In this document: positions 1 to 10,028 of the stretch, one piece after another | Layout of the letters: each line of letters begins with the position of its first letter | How positions within the stretch are numbered: the first letter of the stretch is position 1 | NCBI GenBank assembly: GCA_001792895.1 | Contig: MARA01000002.1 | Coordinates: 1,488,001 to 1,552,000, forward strand | Direction of reading: 5' to 3' | Length of the DNA: 64,000 nt | Origin: Lentinus brumalis | Taxonomy: Eukaryota > Basidiomycota > Agaricomycetes > Polyporales > Polyporaceae | Program-made: the position numbers and the translations under genes | The notes under the pieces: model-generated | Database searches by the model: none | Told to the model about the DNA's origin: nothing | Seen by the model: the letters and a program-made list of their open reading frames with translations, nothing else

Positions 1-450
1 GCGGCGCTCGCCAGCGGGGAGCCGGAGGATATGCGCCAGTGTGTGCGCATCGTGCGGCACTTTGGCCTGCAGAAGTTCATCTCGCCCGCCGACGACGCGG
101 ACGGCTGGGCGCGGCCGCGGAACGCCCAACAGTTCAAGAAGGACACGAACTTCTACGCACACAAGACCGCGTCTGCGCTCGTGGAGCTCATTGACGAGCT
201 TGTGCCGAAGAAGACGGACGAGAGCCCGAGGCTGTCTGCGGAAGAGCGCGAGTGGGCCGCGATGCGCTCGGAGGCGCGAAATTTCTTGAAGACGCAGAAG
301 CACCATCGACCAGGGCCGGAGGCTACGCCGGCGTTGGAGGAGCACCCTTTGGGGAGCGAGGCGGGGCTGGCGGCGACGGACGATGCGGTAGCATGGGAGA
401 GGATTTCGAGAGAACAGAAGACTAGCAAGCCTAGATCATACCTCCATTGA
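1..450 (+). CDS. 3' end of an unrecognised gene (partial)
   Basis: The reading frame is open from the first base of the window and ends at a TGA at 448-450, so this is the last exon or exons of a gene that starts outside. About 149 residues are visible. They are charged and mostly hydrophilic, with a segment around FGLQKFISPADDADGW and a predicted helical stretch containing ALVELIDELVPKK, then a low-complexity tail. I do not recognise the family. The internal ATG at 31 is probably not the real start because the frame continues upstream. It converges on the aspartic protease gene that ends at 835. Confidence 0.5.
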   Translation, partial: AALASGEPEDMRQCVRIVRHFGLQKFISPADDADGWARPRNAQQFKKDTNFYAHKTASALVELIDELVPKKTDESPRLSAEEREWAAMRSEARNFLKTQKHHRPGPEATPALEEHPLGSEAGLAATDDAVAWERISREQKTSKPRSYLH

Positions 451-834
451 GTCTCAGTCTTACCGCTAGCATCCGTACCCGTATTTGATGTACCACGGGG
501 GTCGTTCCAGCAAGTTTGGCTATGCGTGTCGATCTTCACGCCTGGCAAAGAGCAATCGAGGAGATCTGAAGCGTGTATAGTCCTTTCCAACCGTGCGGCT
601 GCAGCACAAAACCCTTTGGCCGCCCACTGCAATACTGAGTATACTACTAACTAATAGGGTCCGTGTGTCATCGACAGTGCAGCACAACATGAGCGGAGGA
701 TGTGGAGAGAGGGATGGAGGAGAGCACAGAAGTTAAAACGTCAAGCATACCAAGACACGTGCGCGCATAAGCATGACACCACCCCACCGCCGTAACCAAC
801 GTCCGGAGAAGTAACCAAGAGAGAGAGAGAGAGC
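451..834. other. Intergenic, between convergent genes
   Basis: This stretch holds the 3' flanks of the partial gene on the left and of the aspartic protease on the right. The only visible structure is a short GA dinucleotide run at about 819-833, next to the protease stop codon. Overlapping open frames here show no family resemblance. Confidence 0.6.
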
Positions 835-3109
835 TCATGCGACGGACTTCGGCCGGTCCCCAGCGCGCACTGTGCTGCCGTCGAAGCCCGGTTTTGAGAA
901 CGCCGGCGTTGGGGGAACGAACGTGTCGTCCGTGAGAGCCATGGAGACAGGCTGGTACGCCCCATGGGAGTCACCGCCCATCGGCATACCGAAGGAGCTC
1001 GTGCGGTGGAGGGGCATGGGGCTCGCGCGGCCGACGTTCCGGCGCGTGCGGTTGCGGTTGCGGCGGCGGCACATGTACACGATGCCGGCGACCGCGAGGA
1101 CGAGGATGACGAGGGCGTTGAGTGCCATGATCGCGAGGACGGCGGGAATGTACGTCTGGAGCTTGTTGAGCGTGTCCGTGAGCTCGCTCGAGACATCCAC
1201 GGAGGTCGAACTGGAAGAGGACGACGCGGCGCCGGCGACTTTTTGCGCGTTGTACGTGATGTTGCTGGACGCGCTGCCCCCACGGATCTTGTGGAACTCG
1301 GTGGAGGCCTCGTTCGGGTCAACGAGCGGGAGAATCTGCATAAACGGGTTGCCCATCTTGCCCGAGTCGTCGAAGTCGCCAAAGTCGTATAGGGTGTAGA
1401 ACGAGCGCATGACATTGTCGCCGATGAGCCAGTCGCTAGCGAGAGACTCAGCCGTTATTCGTTTCGGGTGACGCAATGGGGAGCACTTACAACTGCCCGG
1501 CTCCGACCGAGACGGTCTGCGGCAAGAAAGATCCGACACACAGGGACTCATCACTGAGACTAATGGGAGTAACGTCAAGCGGGTGGATCGGGTAGACGTT
1601 TGAGCTGCAAGAAGAGGTCCGGAGGTCAGCTACACCGGCGGGATGTCATGATATAACGAACTCACCCGAACTGAAGAGCGATATCAACTTCAGCATCGCA
1701 AGGCACAATCCATTGGCCAAGACCCGAATTGTATGAGGCACCCTGGATGGAACCATAGATTGCGTTGCACACATCCTCCGGGGCATAACTAAGCGAGATG
1801 CCAGATCAATACATAGCTCATCGTCCGGAAACTGCTCTACGAACGTGTATGACGTGCCACTGTCAAGCATCACAACAGCCTTGCCCGAGGGTGCACCCGA
1901 TACAGTGCTAGACAATGCGATTGGACCGGAGTCGCCGATGAGCAGCGCGTCCAGCAGCACAGTCCACCGCATCGGGTCACTCGCAGGGAACGTAGAAATC
2001 TTGGGCTGGTTCGCAACATCCTTGTATTCCTCATCGTATTCACCTACCAACAGCCGACCTCGCTCATGAGCAAACGGATGAAGGATGTTCGGATAGAATC
2101 ACCACTCGCACCTATCGAGAAAGAACCCTCGACGTCACCGGCCTTCTCCGTGGTGCGCTGCAGCGCGAAGGCAATGAAGTTGGGCTCCTTCGGGTTGTCC
2201 GCGAAGAGGTTGTAGAGAAGGCTCTTGCCATCAGACTTGCCGGAGTTGGTGAGCGCGTAATCGATGCTGGACAGCTTCGTGAATCCGAGCCCGACAATGC
2301 CGCTGACACCGTAGTTGAGGATGGGGTTGGAGGCTTGAGACGCATCAATGAATGCTTGGTTCGGCACTGAGATGCTAGAGGCAGACCGACATTAGTCTCG
2401 GTGGCAGACAATGTCGCTCCGTTGAATTGACTAACCCCGCAAATTCGACCGGAGTGTAGGATATGTGGCCATATGTTGAACCAATGCCATACTTAAGAAG
2501 AGGGCGTCATGAGGCATTGTAGGAGCAAAGTGAACTGGCGCTTACTGTGATGTTCAGTGTCAAGGCCTATGGGTAGATGGGCGCATGTATGGTCAATCAC
2601 TATAAGTGCTGCGTCTGAGATGCACTCACGGTGGAGTTAGTATTAGGAAGGGGTGAGGTAGCTCCTTTGACCCAGAGGTCCGAGGAGCCGGTATCAAGTT
2701 GCAAGGGGTATTCTGAGAAAAGCTGGGTATCGGCAGGAGGCACGAAACGTACAGCATGGAAGACGTACCGGTTCCTCCTACAGTGACCTGCGGGGAAGAT
2801 GAGGACGGGCGGAGCAGGAAGGAAGGTGCGCTACTCACGTTGGCAATATACAACAGGTCGTGGAAAGAGCTTGTGTGGCAGGCTGAACACATGCGGCAAT
2901 TGGTGCCACGGAAGGACGACTAACCTGAGGTCCAAATCTCCATCGTCGTCGCTGGAAGCGGCAGCAAGGACAGGACGGCGGAAAGAGGCCGAGCCCGACC
3001 TCTTCTGCGAGAGGGACTTGGGCTGTTTGCGCTGTGTGACGGATATCTTGACCGCCTCAGAGAGTGAGCCGGAGAGAAGGAGACCGAGGGCGAGAGCGGG
3101 GAGCTTCAT
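835..3109 (-). CDS. Membrane-anchored pepsin-like aspartic protease (A1 family)
   Basis: The protein starts with a hydrophobic signal peptide (MKLPALALGLLLSGS) and has a basic pro-region. Splicing several short introns gives IANVTVGGTEYPLQL followed by the first catalytic motif DTGSSDLW (near 2670-2690). The second motif, DSGTSYTF, lies near 1850. Between them are NYGVSGIVGLGF and other pepsin-fold segments. The last exon adds a serine-rich linker, a transmembrane helix (about IPAVLAIMALNALVILVLAV) and a basic tail starting RRRNRNRTRR. This layout fits a cell-surface or endomembrane protease that is type I anchored, like yapsins, but with a true helix instead of a GPI signal. Both catalytic aspartates are present, so activity is likely. 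Exact exon borders between 1580 and 2650 are approximate. Confidence 0.85.
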
Positions 3110-4239
3110 GATGGGAAGGCCAGGACGAAGAGTCCAAAGGAGTGACTGGAAGAGAATGTGGGGGTAGAGACCGTCGGGGGAGGAGACGGGGGACTGGGAG
3201 AGCCCTGGAGAAGAGACGGAGGCGGCTCAGGACAGAGCGAGTCGCGCCCTCCAGATAGCGACATGGATCACTTCTCGAGGCCCTTGTCCTTCCCCACCCG
3301 GCCGGCGCTTCCTCCTCACGTGGCGCCCGACGATCTGGCCACAGTAGTTACGCTCCGTGCCCTCGCTGTCTCGTCCTGACCGCAGCGTGCTCCTCTGGCA
3401 CTTCCTGTCCTTGTCAGAGCCCACCGGCACCGACAGCGTCGACGGGTCCACCGGGCGTCCCAGGCTTTCCCATGGACCACTCATCCCGCACACCGGATCC
3501 CTGATCAACACTGCGCCGACTCAATGATTTGCCAATTGCGATCTCTCTTGCAAAACCTGTTGGATGGTGTGTTCGGATACTGACACGAAGCAATGCATCG
3601 TTGGTAAATGCTGAAGGCTGAAGCACACCGAGGACACCGGCCGACGTGTTCAGGGCGCGTCCGCCGGCCGCCCTCGGTAATCTGCAGTCTTCGATCTCTC
3701 TCCAGAGCGACGGGGCGCCCATCCCTTCTCCAGCTTCGAGGCACGCGCCAGGCGTCAGAGTACCCAGCTCAGCCAGCCAGTTCGTATCCTGCTCGCAGTT
3801 CAGACAGCGAGAGAAGTTCACTTCAGTAGTTCGATCCTGATATGTTGCTAGATCGTCCTCTGCCCTGAGGTACTGTATGCTCTTGCCGTGGTTAATATTA
3901 GTATCACTGTACCGCTTTCCCCGAGTACCATTCTCGCGAGCAACGTTAACGCACTCAACCTGTATCGCAGTTAGAATAGACAGAAGTCACCATCGCAAAC
4001 CTTAGACCCAGAGTCCGCTTGATTTCCTTGCAAGGTGCACGCAGGCGGGATCGGCGTCGGGGGCGCGTAATTGACGCGATCACAGGCCCCGTGAGCGTGT
4101 CGGCTGGGGTGTCGTGACCAGCTTGCGGCTTCCCCACATCCCGCCCCGGCCGACTCCTGCCCACGATATAAATGCTCAACCTAGTGCTCGACGGCTCCCA
4201 CTCTCTCCCGCACACTCACCAAGGCCCTTGCCGAGCACC
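3110..4239. promoter_or_regulatory. Divergent intergenic region with TATA box
   Basis: About 1.1 kb between the start of the protease gene (-) and the start of the transhydrogenase gene (+). Both promoters should lie here. A TATAAA at 4167-4172 sits about 70 bp before the ATG at 4240 and is a good core promoter candidate. Open frames on both strands at 3227-3840 are GC-rich chance frames without recognisable motifs, so I annotate no gene. Confidence 0.5.
4167..4172 (+). promoter_or_regulatory. TATA box of the transhydrogenase gene
   Basis: TATAAA lies 68-73 bp upstream of the ATG at 4240, a usual spacing for a fungal core promoter with a short 5' leader. Confidence 0.45.
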
Positions 4240-6336
4240 ATGTCGTCCGCCGTAGCTTCGAGGAGCGCCATCCGGCGGCTCATCAACGCTGCTCAGCACA
4301 CCGCGTGCCCGTGCCATGGGTGCCGCGCTGGAGGTGCGCACAACCCTATCCATGCCCTCCAGCAGATGAGGAGGTACGCAACGCCGGTCGAGTCGCTCCC
4401 GGTGGAGAAGGAGTATGCATTCGAGGTTCGGGATAGGAGCTGCTAGGTCGCATGCCGTGACTAAGGATGGTCGTCCAGGTCGCTGCTGCCAACCTGCGGT
4501 TCGGCGAGGGTGTGACCCGCGAGGTGGGAATGGACTTCAAGAACATGGGGGCCCGCAAGGTCCGTGTGATCTCGTATGAGCGCAGACTGCATACTGACAG
4601 ACCGCTTTCAGGTCGCTGTATTCACTGACCCGAACGTCGCGAAGCTTCCCCCGGCCAAGATGGTGCGTAGTATGGCTCGAACAGAACATGATGGAGGAAT
4701 GACTTCATGGCTCTATTACAGGCGATCGCTTCCCTGGAAGCACAGCAGGATCTGCCGTTCGAGGTCTATGACCGTGTCGTTACCGAGCCCACCGAAGCAA
4801 GCTGGCGTGATGCCATAGCTTGGGCGCGGGAACATGACTGCAGCCACTTCCTTGCGTGAGTGTACCATAGTTCCTTTGTAAGCTCGTTGCTCAGAGGCGC
4901 ATGCAGGGTTGGAGGAGGAAGTGTAATGGACACGGCGAAGGCGGCGAACTTGTGAGTTTCACCAGGTCGAAGACATGGTCGGACGCTCACGCTCTTCTCC
5001 GCCGCAGGTTCACCGTCTACAAGGACGCGGATCTGTTTGACTTCATAAACGCCCCCGTAGGAAAGGGCCTTCCGGTCACAGAGAAGCTACGACCATTGAT
5101 TGCAGGTTCGTCATCACCGAGTTTCTTGCTTGTAAAGCTGGCCAGCTGAACACTGTCTCAGTACCGACGACTGCCGGAACCGGCTCGGAAACGACTGGAA
5201 CGGCCATCCTTGACATCACCTCAATGGCTTTCAAGACCGGTATTGCTAACCGCGCGCTCAAGCCTGTGCTTGGAATTGTCGATACCCTCAATACGCGCAC
5301 TGCCTCTCGAGGTGAGTTCCTCATAAGCACTACGCGCTTGCTTGATTAATCGCAGCACCATCACAGAATTGCACATCAGCTCTGGCTTGGATGTCCTGTT
5401 CCATAGTTTGGAAAGTTACACAGCGATTCCGTGAGTTATGCGCCCGCATCAGCGCCCCTGCGTCCCTCCTGACAAATCTCAGGTACAACGAGCGTACTCC
5501 GCGTCCAAGCAACCCTATCTACCGCCCGGCCTACCAGGGCAGCAATCCCGTCGCGGATATTTTCTCGATGTGGGCATTGAGGACCACCGTCAAGCATCTG
5601 CCGCGTGTCGCAAAGAACGGCGATGACTACGAGTCTCTGTCACAGATGATGTGCGCATTTGTCTCGGTGTCCAGGGTACCTGACGTTGATGAAGCTTTGT
5701 AGGTTGGCGGCCTCCTTCGCCGGTATTGGCTTTGGCAACGCGGGCGTGCATCTCTGCCACGGCATCAGCTATCCCGTATGTCATGGCTCTACGTGTCGGC
5801 TTGACAGATGGGCTAACTGCAGGTGTTTCAGATCTCTGGGCTGAACAAGAAGGGCCCGCAGTTCAAGTATCCCGGATATAACGTCGACCATCCCATTATC
5901 CCACACGGCATAACGTACGCGCTACTTTGCATCTTCCGGCACTGGTCGTTCCTTTGTGCCTAACCGTCCAAATCACAGTGTCGCACTCCCCGCGCCCGCC
6001 GTCTTCCAGTTCACTGCACCGTCCAACCCCGACCGTCACCGCGAAGCACTCGCAGTTTTCAACGAAGTGAGCATATCCGACCCTTCTATCACCTCCATTC
6101 CGGACAGCGCCATCGGAGCACACCTCTACGAGGCCATTGCGCGCTTCCTGGACAACCTCAACGTCCCGCGTGGTCTGAAGGCCGTCGGATACACGAATAA
6201 CGACATTCCTGCGCTCGTCGACGGTACCATCCCGCAGCGGCGCGTGCTGGACCTCGCGCCCGGCATTGGTGATGTCGCAGGCGAGGACGGGCGGGAACAC
6301 CTTACGAAGATCATCGAGAACTCGATGGAGTACTGA
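4240..6336 (+). CDS. Hydroxyacid-oxoacid transhydrogenase, mitochondrial (ADHFE1-like)
   Basis: A group III iron-containing alcohol dehydrogenase. In animals the ADHFE1 enzyme oxidises 4-hydroxybutyrate while reducing 2-oxoglutarate to D-2-hydroxyglutarate. The spliced product begins with an arginine/alanine-rich mitochondrial-type presequence ([14 protein letters not shown]), followed by [18 protein letters not shown] typical of the family. The NAD-binding loop reads [16 protein letters not shown]. Further conserved segments are [30 protein letters not shown] and the metal-site histidine regions [11 protein letters not shown] and [15 protein letters not shown]. It has about ten short introns, for example after EYAFE. 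The stop is at 6334-6336. The neighbouring L2HGDH gene, also in 2-hydroxyacid metabolism, is 4 kb away; joint function is only a guess. Confidence 0.93.
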
Positions 6337-6551
6337 GTGTTGAACGTTGAGGATTGAGCGATCGTATATCTTGTATAGTAGCGTCTAGCACCACAAGTGT
6401 ACATATAGCATGGATCGGATTCTGCACTAGTACTGCGTGCTACAGTTGGCTACAGTGGACAGTGTTACTGTAGAGAACGGAGGGAGTCATGAGATCGCGA
6501 TCCGCGAGCGCCAAGCAGTCGCGTCCTTTCACTCATCTTCGAATTCGAAAG

Positions 6552-7798
6552 ATGGCACATCCTCGCCGCAGGTCCCTCTTCCGCCCGTGCATCGATCTGC
6601 ACAACGGGGAGGTCAAGCAGATTGTCGGCGGGACGCTCAACGAAGACGACCAGAGCCAGCTCAAGACGAACTTCGTCGCAAGGCATGCATACTAGCCCTC
6701 CGCCCCACTTTGTGTAGCTGATGAATTTGGGCGTTGCAGCCATCCGTCGACATACTTCGCCGAGCTGTACAAGAAGCATGGCCTCGAGGGCGGGCACGTC
6801 ATCAAACTTGGCCCGGGGAATGACCGCGCAGCGAAAGACGCGCTTGCAGCTTGGCCAGGTGCGGGATTGTGGATGCTTCGTACCTCGTTGGATGTGCCGC
6901 TCACCCTTGGATCAACAGGGCATCTGCAGGTTGGCGGCGGCATCACCGCGGAGAATGCGCAAGAGTGGATCGACGCGGGCGCAAGCAAAGTGCGCTTCGT
7001 TCTCCGGAGCCGGACGTACATGTCCACTGACGTACTTACTCTATCGTGCTCCTTGCGCAGGTCATCGTCACTTCCTACTTGTTCCCTAGCGGGAAGTTCT
7101 CCTTGGAGCGACTTCAAGCCGTCTCCTTTGCTGTGGGGAAGGACAAGCTAGTAGTCGACGTCAGGTGAGAGTGGATGAGCTTTTTATGAGCCTTCGGTGC
7201 TCTGAACCAGTCTCTTCAGCTGCAGGAGACGAGAAAATAAATGGCTTGTCGCCATGAACAAGTGGCAGACGATCACCGATATGGAGGTTTGCAAAGGTAT
7301 GATCTGACCGGGTTACACAAAGCTGCTCGTGTTTAGAACGGCCCGCAGATTCGCTGGACATGCTTTCGGAATATTGCAGGTAAGCCGGAGAGCTAACATA
7401 CTTGCCGTAGATGCATGCTAAGATTGCACCAGTGAATTTCTCATCCACGCGGCGGATGTAGAAGGCCTATGCCAGGGAATCGATGAAGAGCTCGTTTCCA
7501 GTGCGGAACCTGCACATTTCCAATTTCCTCGTACTGACGGTTGTGCCTCAGAGCTTGGACAGTGGGTGGCAATCCCCACAACGTACGCCGGAGGAGCGAA
7601 GAGCATATCCGACCTTGCTTCGGTCGATCGCCTATCTGAGGGGAAGGTCGATCTGACATATGGGAGGTAGGCACGGTCTAGGAGTCATTGTGGCGAATGG
7701 AGGCTCACAGCTACGGTAGCTCGCTGGACATCTTCGGCGGCACTCTTGTCAAATTCGAAGATCTCGTGAAGTACAACAATCAGGCAAGTCGGGACTAA
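6552..7798 (+). CDS. HIS6: ProFAR isomerase (histidine biosynthesis)
   Basis: Catalyses the Amadori-type isomerisation of ProFAR to PRFAR, the fourth step of histidine synthesis, in the cytosol. It has the eukaryotic HIS6 layout: [20 protein letters not shown] at the N-terminus, [64 protein letters not shown] and [15 protein letters not shown]. The (beta/alpha)8-barrel phosphate-binding loops are visible. An upstream in-frame ATG at 6489 would add 21 residues; I prefer 6552 because the conserved sequence follows at once. Intron 1 (6683-6739) has a GC donor, since no GT donor restores the frame to HPSTYF. Further introns are conventional. The stop is at 7796-7798, head-to-head with the 3' end of the next gene. 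Confidence 0.93.
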
Positions 7799-7872
7799 GG
7801 GCCAAGGTTCTCCCCCATACACACGCATGTATACATCTCGCACGCATTATATCCATACACACCATACTGCCA

Positions 7873-8905
7873 TCAAGACGTCAAGAAATCCTCTGCCAGA
7901 CGCATGTATCTTTCCCTCTCCTCCCAGTGCGGAGTGTGACTCGACTCCGCAAAGGTGAACCACTTGACTTTCGGGATCGCTTTGAAGAACGGCATGACCG
8001 AGCTGTCGGCGGCTTCGTCGTATGCGCCGTTCAGGATCAGCGTTGGCACCGCAATTTGACCTGCTTCCTCCAGCATAGACCAGTCCTTCAGCGAGCCGGT
8101 GATGAAGAATTCAGAAGGCCCATTCCTGTATACTTTGAGTGAGTCATCTGTCGCCCGAGGCTTTTGTTGCACTCACATCGTCAAGTACACCGTGTGGTCT
8201 TTCTCCATCCACTCGAAGCTTTGGAGCAGTTCGGCGGGCCAGGGATCGAGGCGACACAAGTGTCGCTTGTAGAACACATTCATCGCATCCTGATACTCCT
8301 TCGAGTCCGTTGTCCCTGCTTTCTCGTGCGTGAGCAACGCATCCTGGGCAAAGACGGATGTAAGCGGTCTGGTTGGAGTCCTCGGCACCATACTCTGCGC
8401 TTACCCGTACGTCCGGCGGAAGTTTGGGTATGAGTTCCTCGTACGCCGCCTTCATGAACATCTGCATGTTCGCAGGGCTGTCAGAGATGATGAGCCGCTG
8501 CAGGCCCTTCGGCCGCTTCGAGGCGTGACGGGACGCGAGCATCCCGCCCCAGGACTGCCCTAACAGGGAGTAGTTGTCCTGAATGCCGAGGTGGCGGAGG
8601 AGATTGTCGAGCTCGTCTAGGAACAGCTGCTCCGTCCAGAACGATCCGGCATCGCCAGTCTTCTCCGGGAGGTGTGTGGAATTGCCGTTTCCAAGCTGGT
8701 CGTAGAACACGATGGGGATCCCGTGGATCGCGAAGAGATCAGCCATGGACAGGATGTAGTGGTGTGTAGACCCTGGGCCGCCATGGATGGCGATGACTGG
8801 CGTTTTGTCTGACTTCAGGTCTCCGTAGACCTGATACCATGTCTGACATGGCTTTCCAGCTCCTGGGTCGAACTCTACTGTGCCGGTGGAAGTCGGGTTA
8901 ACCAT
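7873..8905 (-). CDS. Proline iminopeptidase / amino-acid amidase-like hydrolase (S33)
   Basis: An alpha/beta hydrolase of peptidase family S33. Visible motifs are the oxyanion-hole signature HGGPGSTHHY, FYDQLGNGNS, the nucleophile elbow GQSWGGMLASRH (serine), VPTLILNGAYDEAAD (acid region) and ESSHTPHWEERE (histidine). The order and spacing match proline iminopeptidases and the related L-amino acid amidases of fungi. Three exons are joined by short introns near 8350-8405 and 8127-8172. The length, about 300 residues, is normal. There is no signal peptide, so it is probably cytosolic. The start MVNPTSTGTVEFDPG at 8905 is followed directly by family sequence. Substrate preference cannot be decided from sequence. 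Confidence 0.88.
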
Positions 8906-9330
8906 GGCGAGAAGGTTGGCTGATACGGCGTCCGATGCTACCTCATGAGACCTGAAGGTGAATATAAAGTGTCATTGTCTTCCTCACGCGATAAGTGGGC
9001 GATAAGTAGGAGGACTTAGTCAGAAGCTTCCTGAGCGGCCGGGTCCGGTAGCGGTGGGAGAAGGCGGTTAAAATCGATGGTGCAGCTGATCACTGGCGCA
9101 GAATATCAATCACGGCACGAAAGCTTGAGACCAGTGATGAAACAAGGATATATTGAGGAGAAGCGACAGCGCTGCACGTCGCGATCGTAGACGTTTAAAA
9201 TTACTGAAGTAAGAGTTGAAAGACGCTGGTAGTTTGGTACAGTATGTACATCTTAGGTTACGTAATCGGACGTTGGCGGAGCGGGAGCAGCGGTGAGCCA
9301 TGCTGGTCCTCCTTAGCTCTCTACACAACC
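8906..9330. promoter_or_regulatory. Divergent promoter region
   Basis: The 425 bp between the start codons of the S33 hydrolase (-) and NDUFA12 (+) must hold both promoters. An AT-rich part lies around 9180-9260. I see no clear TATA box or repeat. Confidence 0.4.
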
Positions 9331-9971
9331 ATGGTTTCTCTGGCGCGGACTATTCGCTCCATTCGCCGCGTCGGCCTTCGGGAATGGTGGCATCAGATGC
9401 AGTATATTGGTGACGCGAAGTCCGGACGATTCGTTGGCAAGGATCAGTACGCAAACATCGCCTCCCGAATTGCTCACCGTGTTTGACCTATATCCTCGTG
9501 TCTAGGTTCGGTAACCGCTATTTTGAGAATCTGAATCCTGAGGAGGAGATTCCTGGTACGTGCTCATGGCCTTCTGTGCCGGGTTCACCCTGATCTTGCT
9601 CTCAGGGCGTCACCGCTGGATCGACTTCGCTCAGGTATGTTGTCACGAAACCTCCCGGCTGGAAGAGTGCTCACCGCCCCGCCCACCCTACAGCACGATT
9701 ACAACGCTACCCAAGTACCCCCTGAGTGGCACTCATGGCTGCAACACATTCGTAAAGACCCTCCAACCGAGGATCCTGTTATGCAGAACTTGTCGCCTCC
9801 CTGGAAGATGGTACGTCACCATGTAGTCTCATATTGTTTTCAATTGGTCATACCATGGTTTTCCAGCCATGGGTTGAGAATCTCACCGGTACCCGGGGTG
9901 CTTTCAAGACCTACAACACCACTCGGCCCAAGTACGAGGCCTGGGAGCCGAAGAGCGTCCCTCGCGGATAA
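9331..9971 (+). CDS. Mitochondrial complex I accessory subunit NDUFA12 (B17.2)
   Basis: Supernumerary subunit of respiratory NADH:ubiquinone oxidoreductase, needed for assembly of the matrix arm. Five exons splice to a protein of roughly 135 residues. It has the family pattern SIRRVGLREWWHQMQYIGDAKSG, FGNRYFENL, RHRWIDFAQHDYNATQVPPEWHSWL and a C-terminal TTRPKYEAWEPKSVP. Introns follow GKDQ, EEEIPG, DFAQ and SPPWKM, all with GT-AG ends. Length and motif order match the family. The stop TAA is at 9969-9971, less than 60 bp from the stop of the convergent L2HGDH gene. Confidence 0.93.
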
Positions 9972-10028
9972 GCCAGAGCATCCCGGTCGGGGTAGCATCG
10001 TGATGTGTATGTATATGGTACCGATCGT

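Noticed and set aside
3227..3840. Open frames on both strands upstream of the transhydrogenase gene
   Set aside because: No motif, no partner exons and the region is the only place for two promoters.
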